A stretch of 64,000 nt of DNA, from NCBI GenBank assembly GCA_022710975.1, contig JAKLGA010000002.1, positions 62,001 to 126,000 on the forward strand, in the 5' to 3' direction. The notes beneath the pieces were generated by a model. It searched no databases. It had not been told where the DNA came from and was given only the letters and a program-made list of their open reading frames with translations. This document shows positions 59,030-64,000 of the stretch, one piece after another. The stretch is from Myxococcota bacterium (GTDB lineage: Bacteria > Myxococcota > B64-G9). Numbering within the stretch: the first letter of the stretch is position 1; every line of letters begins with the position of its first letter. Made by a program: the position numbers and the translations under genes.

Positions 59030-62000
59030 TTACCGGCGACCCTTGGCGGCCTTCTTGATGACCTTCCTGGGAGCCTTCTTGGTGGTCTTCTTGATGGCCT
59101 TCTTGGAAGCCTTCTTGATGACCTTCTTGGAGACCTTCTTGGAGACCTTCTTGGAGGCCTTCTTGGGAGCCTTCTGGGGAGCCTTTTTGGCTGCCTTCTT
59201 GGCTACCTTCTTGGCTACCTTCTTGGCCGCCTTCTTGGCTACCTTCTTGGCCGCCTTCTCGAGGGTCTTCTTCGCGGCCTGCTTCACAACCGGTCTGGAC
59301 TTCGGCTTGTTCTTCACGGACGCGGTTTTCGTCGCAGCCTTCGCCTTCCCGGTGGCCCGGGTCTGCTGCCGTTCCAGGATGGCGGCGTGGGCCGCGGCCA
59401 GGCGCGCCACGGGCACGCGGAAGGGCGAGCAGGACACGTAGTCCATGCCCACCTGGTGGCAGAAGTGCACCGAGGCGGGGTCTCCGCCGTGCTCGCCGCA
59501 GATGCCCACCTTGAGCTTGGGCCGCACCGAGCGGCCGCGCTGGATGGCGAGGTCCACGAGCTGCCCGACGCCCTCCTGATCGAGGGTCTGGAACGGATCG
59601 GCCGGCAGGATGCGCTGCTCCACGTACTCGGGCACGAAGCCGCCGATGTCGTCACGCGAGAAGCCGAAGGTCATCTGGGTCAGGTCGTTGGTGCCGAAGG
59701 AGAAGAACTCGGCGGTCCCGGCGATCTGGTCCGCGGTCAAGGCGGCGCGCGGGATCTCGATCATCGTCCCGTACATGTGCGGGATGTTCTCCAGGCCGAG
59801 CTTGGCGCACACCTCGGCGTGCACGCGCCTGGCCAGGGCCAGCTGGTTCTCGAGCTCGCTCCGCATGCCCACCACCGGCACCATGATCTCCGGCATGACG
59901 ATCTTGCCCTCGGCGCGCAGCTCGGCGGTCGACTCCAGGATGGCGCGGATCTGCATCTCGCTGATCTCGGGGTAGGTCACGCCCAGGCGCACGCCGCGGT
60001 GGCCCATCATGGGGTTGGTCTCGTGCAGGTCGTCCGCGCGCCTGGCCAGCTCCTCGAGCCCGATGCCCAGGGCCTGGGCCAGCTTCTCGCGCTCCGCCTG
60101 CTGCGTGGGCACGAACTCGTGCAGCGGCGGGTCGAGCAGCCGGATGGTGACCGGCAACCCGTCCATGACCGCCAGGGTGTCCTTGATGTCCCTCTTCACG
60201 TGGGGGTAGAGCTCTACCAGGGCCGCGCGCCGCTCGGCCTCCGTGGTCGAGACGATCATCTTGCGCAGCAAGAACAGCGGCACCTCGGAGTGCTGCCCGT
60301 AGAACATGTGCTCGGTGCGGAACAGGCCGATGCCCTCGGCGCCGAAGGCGCGCGCCTTGGCGGCGTCCTCCGGGGTGTCGGCGTTGGTGCGCACCTTGAG
60401 CCGGCGGAGGCCGTCGGCCAGCTTCATGAAGGTCACGAAGCGCGGGTTCTCGGTGGCGTCCATCATGGCCAGGGCGCCCTGGTAGACCAGCCCGCGGGTG
60501 CCGTTGAGGGTGAGCTGATCTCCCTCGCGCAGGACGAGCCCGCCCACGTGGACTTCCTTCCGCTGCACGTCCACCTCGAGGGTCGAGGCGCCCACGATGC
60601 AGCACTTGCCCCAGCCGCGGGCCACCAGGGCGGCGTGGCTGGTCATGCCGCCGCGAGCCGTGAGGATGCCCACCGCCGCGCGCATGCCCTCGACGTCCTC
60701 GGGGTTGGTCTCCTCGCGCACCAGCAGCACCTTCTTGCCCAGCTTGGCCTGCTCCACGGCGTCCGCGGCGGTGAACACGATCCGCCCGCTGGCGCCGCCG
60801 GGGCCGGCCGGCAGGCCGCGCGCGATGGGCTTGGCGTTCTTCTCCGCGCCCGGGTCCACGATCGGGTGCAGCAACTCGTCGAGCTGGGCGGGCTGCACCC
60901 GCAGCACCGCCTCCGAGGCCGGGATCATCCCCTCGTCCAGCATGTCCATGGCCATGTTGAGCGCGGCCGTGCCGGTGCGCTTGCCCACCCGGCACTGCAG
61001 CATCCACAGGCGGCCCTCCTGGATGGTGAACTCGATGTCCAGCATGTCGCGGTAGTGCCGCTCGAGCGCCAGGCGGATTCCGTCCAGCTCGGTGTACACC
61101 CCGGGCATGGCCTTCTGCAGGGAGGGCATCTGCCTGTTCTGATCGTTCTTGGTGGCCTCGTTGAGGGGGTTCGGGGTGCGGATGCCGGCCACCACGTCCT
61201 CGCCCTGGGCGTTGACCAGCCACTCGCCGTAGAACTTGTTCTCGCCGGTGGCCGGGTTGCGGGTGAAGGCCACCCCGGTGGCGGAGCTGTCGCCCATGTT
61301 GCCGAACACCATCGACTGCACGCTGACCGCCGTGCCCCACTCGTCGGGGATGCCCTCGATGCGCCGGTAGGCGATGGCGCGCCTGCCGTTCCAGGAGGAG
61401 AACACCGCGCCGACGCCGCCCCAGAGCTGCTCGCGGGGATCGTCCGGGAAGTCCTTGCCCAGCACCTCGCGCACCTTGAGCTTGAAGCGCCGGATCAGGT
61501 CCTCGAGCTCCGCCACGCTCAGGTCCGCGTCGGTGGCGCGACCGCGCTCGCGCTTGACCGCCTCCAGCATGCGATCGAGCTGCTGGCGGATGCCCTGGCC
61601 CTCGGCCGGCTCGACGCCCCCGGCCTTCTCCATGACCACGTCGGAGTACATCATGATCAGCCGCCGGTAGGCGTCGTAGACGAAGCGCGGGTTCTTGGTC
61701 TTGGCGATCAGCCCCGGGATGGTGGCCGAGCACAGGCCCACGTTGAGCACCGTCTCCATCATGCCGGGCATGGACTTGCGCGCGCCGGAGCGCACCGACA
61801 CCAGCAGCGGGTCCTGGGCGTCGCCGAAGTGGGCGCCCATGGCCTTCTCGACCCGCGCCAGCGCGGCGTTCACCTGCGCCTCGAGGGCGGCCGGGTACTT
61901 GCGGCCGCTCGCGTAGTAGTGGGTGCAGACCTCGGTGGTGATGGTGAAGCCAGCCGGCACGGGGATGCCCAGCTTGGCCATCTCCGCCAGGTTGGCGCCC

Positions 62001-62077
62001 TTGCCGCCAAGCAAGTTCTTCATGCCGCCGTCGCCGTCCGCACCGTCCGCACCGAAGTAGTACACCAGCTTGGCCAT
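59030..62077 (-). CDS. ppdK: Pyruvate, phosphate dikinase with histone-H1-like Lys/Ala tail
   Basis: A 1015-residue enzyme; ATG follows CGGAGGA. It interconverts pyruvate, ATP and phosphate with PEP, AMP and pyrophosphate. The N-terminal ATP-grasp domain has GGKGANLAEM; the phosphohistidine domain has GGMTSHAAL with the swivelling His; the PEP domain near the end has GICGEHGGDP and SCSPFRVPVARLA. The core ends near residue 904, the usual family length. It is followed by a 111-residue tail with 43 Lys, 5 Arg and one Glu, in AKK/KKV repeats like histone H1 or PhaF tails. glyS lies 40 bases upstream. Confidence 0.97.
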   Translation of the reverse strand: MAKLVYYFGADGADGDGGMKNLLGGKGANLAEMAKLGIPVPAGFTITTEVCTHYYASGRKYPAALEAQVNAALARVEKAMGAHFGDAQDPLLVSVRSGARKSMPGMMETVLNVGLCSATIPGLIAKTKNPRFVYDAYRRLIMMYSDVVMEKAGGVEPAEGQGIRQQLDRMLEAVKRERGRATDADLSVAELEDLIRRFKLKVREVLGKDFPDDPREQLWGGVGAVFSSWNGRRAIAYRRIEGIPDEWGTAVSVQSMVFGNMGDSSATGVAFTRNPATGENKFYGEWLVNAQGEDVVAGIRTPNPLNEATKNDQNRQMPSLQKAMPGVYTELDGIRLALERHYRDMLDIEFTIQEGRLWMLQCRVGKRTGTAALNMAMDMLDEGMIPASEAVLRVQPAQLDELLHPIVDPGAEKNAKPIARGLPAGPGGASGRIVFTAADAVEQAKLGKKVLLVREETNPEDVEGMRAAVGILTARGGMTSHAALVARGWGKCCIVGASTLEVDVQRKEVHVGGLVLREGDQLTLNGTRGLVYQGALAMMDATENPRFVTFMKLADGLRRLKVRTNADTPEDAAKARAFGAEGIGLFRTEHMFYGQHSEVPLFLLRKMIVSTTEAERRAALVELYPHVKRDIKDTLAVMDGLPVTIRLLDPPLHEFVPTQQAEREKLAQALGIGLEELARRADDLHETNPMMGHRGVRLGVTYPEISEMQIRAILESTAELRAEGKIVMPEIMVPVVGMRSELENQLALARRVHAEVCAKLGLENIPHMYGTMIEIPRAALTADQIAGTAEFFSFGTNDLTQMTFGFSRDDIGGFVPEYVEQRILPADPFQTLDQEGVGQLVDLAIQRGRSVRPKLKVGICGEHGGDPASVHFCHQVGMDYVSCSPFRVPVARLAAAHAAILERQQTRATGKAKAATKTASVKNKPKSRPVVKQAAKKTLEKAAKKVAKKAAKKVAKKVAKKAAKKAPQKAPKKASKKVSKKVSKKVIKKASKKAIKKTTKKAPRKVIKKAAKGRR
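59033..59365 (-). repeat. Degenerate coding repeat encoding the Lys-rich PPDK tail
   Basis: The minus-strand coding sequence from 59365 is built from short in-frame units (AAGAAG, with GTC/GCC/GCT variants) about 12 bases long, visible on the plus strand as runs of TTCTTGG and GGCCTTCTTGG. It is protein-coding, not CRISPR: units vary and there are no constant spacers. Confidence 0.85.
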
Positions 62078-62117
62078 GTCCTCGATCCTCCGTGTTTGGT
62101 CATCTGCCCGGGCGGGT

Positions 62118-64000
62118 TCAGCCCGCGTCCGGGGTCTGCAGCCTAGTGAAATCCGCGATCCTGCCGAACAGCGAGTGGATGCCGCACAGCATCGCCTTGC
62201 GGTTCGCCTGCCGGGCCGGATCGTCGGGATCGTTGACCAGCACCTTCTCGAAGAAGCGATCCACCGGGGCTCGCAGCTCGGTGGCCAGCAGCGCCAGCGC
62301 CTCGTCGAAGCGGTTCGCGACCAGGCTGGCCTCGAATCGCGGCGCGGCGGCCTGGTACACCTCGAACAGCACCCGCTCCTCGTCCGCCACGAACAGCCCG
62401 GGCTCGAGGGCGGCGCGCTCGCAGCCCTTGATGATGTTGGCCACCCGCTTGAAGGCCACCGCCAGGTCCAGGTAGGCGGGCTTGGCGGTGAAGGCCCCCA
62501 GCGCCTTGACCCGCAGCAGCGTCTCGCTGAGGTCGTCCAGGCCGGCGGCCAGCACGGCCTCCACCACGTCCTGGGGGGCGCCCTCGCCCAGGCGCTGCCG
62601 CAGCCGTCCGGCGAAGAACTCGACCAGCTCGTCGAGCACCTGCTCGTCGAAGGGCTCGACCTGCGTGGGCAGCGTGGGCTCGACCTTCTTGCGCGCCGCC
62701 GCCTTGCGGGCCTTCTCCTGGGCCTTCTGCAGGCGGGCCGCGGTGAGCTTGTCGCGCAGCCCGTCCAGCGCGAGCGCGAGCATGCGGCGGAGCGAGAAGC
62801 GGTAGCCCTTGCCCTGGGCGATGGCGATCACCCCCAGGCAGGCGCGCCGGAGGGCGAACGGGTCCGCCCCGCCGCTGGGCTTCAGCCCCAGACCGAAGCA
62901 ACCCACCAGGGTGTCCAGCTTATCGGCGATGGCCACCAGCGCGCCCACGTCGCTGTCCGGGATGGCGTCGCCAGCGAAGCGCGGCCGGTAGTGCTCGCGC
63001 ACCGCCTCGGCCACGCCGGTGTCCTCGCCCGCGAGCGCGGCGTAGTGCCCGCCCATCTCCCCCTGCAGCTCGGGGAACTCGCGCACCAACTCGGTCAGCA
63101 GATCCACCTTGCTGAGCAGCGCGGCCCGGGCCACGCGCCAGGAGAAGCGCTCCGCCTCCTGGGAGATGGCCCCGAGCTTCACGCTGGTGGCCTCGATGAC
63201 CCGCTTGATGCGCTCCAGCCCGCCCAGCCCGAGCGCGTGGGCCAGCGCCACGGCCAGGTTGGCCACCCGGATGGACTTCTCGTAGTACGTCCCGAGCTCG
63301 GCCTGGAAGATCACGTCCTGGAGCCGCGGCAGCAGCTCGATCGGCGCGGTCTTGCGATCCGTGTCGTAGAAGAAGCGAGCGTCGGTCAGCCGGGCGGTCA
63401 GCACGCGTTCGTACCCGTGGCGCACCAGCTCGTCGTCGGGCACCGGCGTGTTGGAGATGGCCACGAAGGCGTTGACCAGCCCGCCGTCCGGGCGCTCCAC
63501 CGAGAAGTAACGCTGGTGGTTGCGCATGGCCGCGACCAGCACCTGGCGGGGCAGCTCCAGGAACTGCGCCGGGAAGCGGCCGAGCAGCGGCAGCGGGCGC
63601 TCGACCAGGTAGGTGACCTCGTCGGTCAGCCCGGGATCCTCGACCAGGCGCCCGCCGGCGGTCTCGGCCAGGCGGCGCGCCTCGCGCTCGATGTGCGCGC
63701 GGCGCTCGGCCGGCGCCACCAGCACGTCGTGCACGCGCAGCGTCTCCAGGTAGTCGTCGTACCCATGCACCTCGAGCGGGGCCGGGTGGGTGAAGCGGTG
63801 CCCGCGGGTGGTGCGGCCCGCGCGCACCCCGGCGAACTCGACCGGCAGCACCTCGCCGTCGAGCAGCGCGAGCAGCCAGTGCACGGGCCGGGCGAAGACG
63901 TGCTCGCCCGCGCCCCAGCGCATGGTCTTGGGGAACGCGAGCCCCTGCAGCGCGCCGCCGACCACCCCGCCCAGGACCTCGCCGGTCGGCCGCCCGGCCA
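62118..64000 (-). CDS. glyS: Glycyl-tRNA synthetase beta subunit (partial, N-terminus outside window)
   Basis: The frame is open to the right edge, so the beginning is missing (about 70 residues judging from the usual 690-700). Visible landmarks are TGEVLGGVVGGALQGLAFPKTMRW near the edge, RNHQRYFSVE, FYDTDRKT, the metal-binding-like HYAAL region with FALRRA, and a C-terminal all-helical anticodon-binding domain. GlyS pairs with GlyQ in the alpha2beta2 enzyme that charges tRNA-Gly; glyQ would be expected beyond the edge. It precedes ppdK by 40 bases, a gene order repeated in related deltaproteobacteria. The part from about 62640 to 62720 encodes a charged AKK-like loop. Confidence 0.95.
   Translation of the reverse strand, partial: AGRPTGEVLGGVVGGALQGLAFPKTMRWGAGEHVFARPVHWLLALLDGEVLPVEFAGVRAGRTTRGHRFTHPAPLEVHGYDDYLETLRVHDVLVAPAERRAHIEREARRLAETAGGRLVEDPGLTDEVTYLVERPLPLLGRFPAQFLELPRQVLVAAMRNHQRYFSVERPDGGLVNAFVAISNTPVPDDELVRHGYERVLTARLTDARFFYDTDRKTAPIELLPRLQDVIFQAELGTYYEKSIRVANLAVALAHALGLGGLERIKRVIEATSVKLGAISQEAERFSWRVARAALLSKVDLLTELVREFPELQGEMGGHYAALAGEDTGVAEAVREHYRPRFAGDAIPDSDVGALVAIADKLDTLVGCFGLGLKPSGGADPFALRRACLGVIAIAQGKGYRFSLRRMLALALDGLRDKLTAARLQKAQEKARKAAARKKVEPTLPTQVEPFDEQVLDELVEFFAGRLRQRLGEGAPQDVVEAVLAAGLDDLSETLLRVKALGAFTAKPAYLDLAVAFKRVANIIKGCERAALEPGLFVADEERVLFEVYQAAAPRFEASLVANRFDEALALLATELRAPVDRFFEKVLVNDPDDPARQANRKAMLCGIHSLFGRIADFTRLQTPDAG

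Noticed and set aside
59033-59365. Regular short repeats suggesting a CRISPR array
   Set aside because: Units are about 12 bases, imperfect and in frame, encoding the PPDK Lys-rich tail; there are no unique spacers of fixed size.
1-64000. tRNA, rRNA, insertion sequence, prophage or integrase genes
   Set aside because: Searching by eye on both strands found no cloverleaf-like clusters, rRNA segments, transposase or integrase motifs, though a short tRNA could be missed without a covariance-model search.

Overview
The window is about 70% GC and almost wall-to-wall coding on both strands. Its gene content points to a Myxococcota-type (deltaproteobacterial) chromosome: tandem bactofilins, a eukaryotic-type Ser/Thr kinase with a PEGA tail, many Cys-rich or propeller lipoproteins with MopE-like and CGDGxC motifs, tandem WYL regulators, and a glyS-ppdK pair. 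No rRNA, tRNA, CRISPR array, integrase or insertion sequence was seen. The species cannot be named from the sequence alone.

Layout. 1-6768 (minus) is a six-gene run: OPA-type phosphate-ester transporter, HAD phosphatase, two exported proteins of unknown function, a PilZ protein and a Ycf48-like propeller cut by the left edge. 7134-10796 (plus) holds a lipoprotein, a ZnT9-like cation transporter, two tandem paralogous membrane proteins and a CBM9-like lipoprotein. 10806-18622 (minus) holds a lipoprotein, an acyl-CoA dehydrogenase, a PafBC-like WYL pair overlapping a HEAT protein and a lipoprotein, and a TolB-like propeller protein. 18737-27096 is mixed: lipoproteins, a DJ-1/PfpI protein, a three-bactofilin plus pyrE unit and a 775-residue exported orphan. 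27155-32299 (minus) has two large Cys-rich surface lipoproteins and pssA.

33221-46569 (minus) is the most striking block: nine genes with gaps of -4 to 15 bases and one promoter-like site at 46598-46626. In order they encode a DUF2138-like lipoprotein, a DUF1175 protein, an alpha-2-macroglobulin with an intact CTEQ thioester, a YfaP-like (DUF2135) protein, a Nif3-family protein, a membrane Ser/Thr kinase, a minimal penicillin-binding transpeptidase, a SpoIID-type lytic transglycosylase and a gluzincin metalloprotease. I read it as a kinase-linked system that couples periplasmic protease trapping to cell-wall remodelling.

46636-50918 carries a second candidate system: a KamA radical-SAM aminomutase with both lysine-type aspartates, two translationally coupled ATP-grasp (D-Ala-D-Ala ligase fold) ligases and a divergent GNAT acetyltransferase. 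It plausibly makes a beta-amino-acid-containing small peptide or conjugate. Downstream are a hybrid histidine kinase, an SbcD-like phosphoesterase and a GH13 enzyme.

55591-64000 (minus) has two propeller lipoproteins, then pyruvate phosphate dikinase with a striking histone-H1-like tail (43 Lys in its last 111 residues), then glyS cut by the right edge.

Transcription signals are readable: nine promoter-like sites share a TTGAC(A/C/G) -35 box with 17-18 base spacing. Very long reading frames lying opposite these genes are shadows of the high-GC third codon position.
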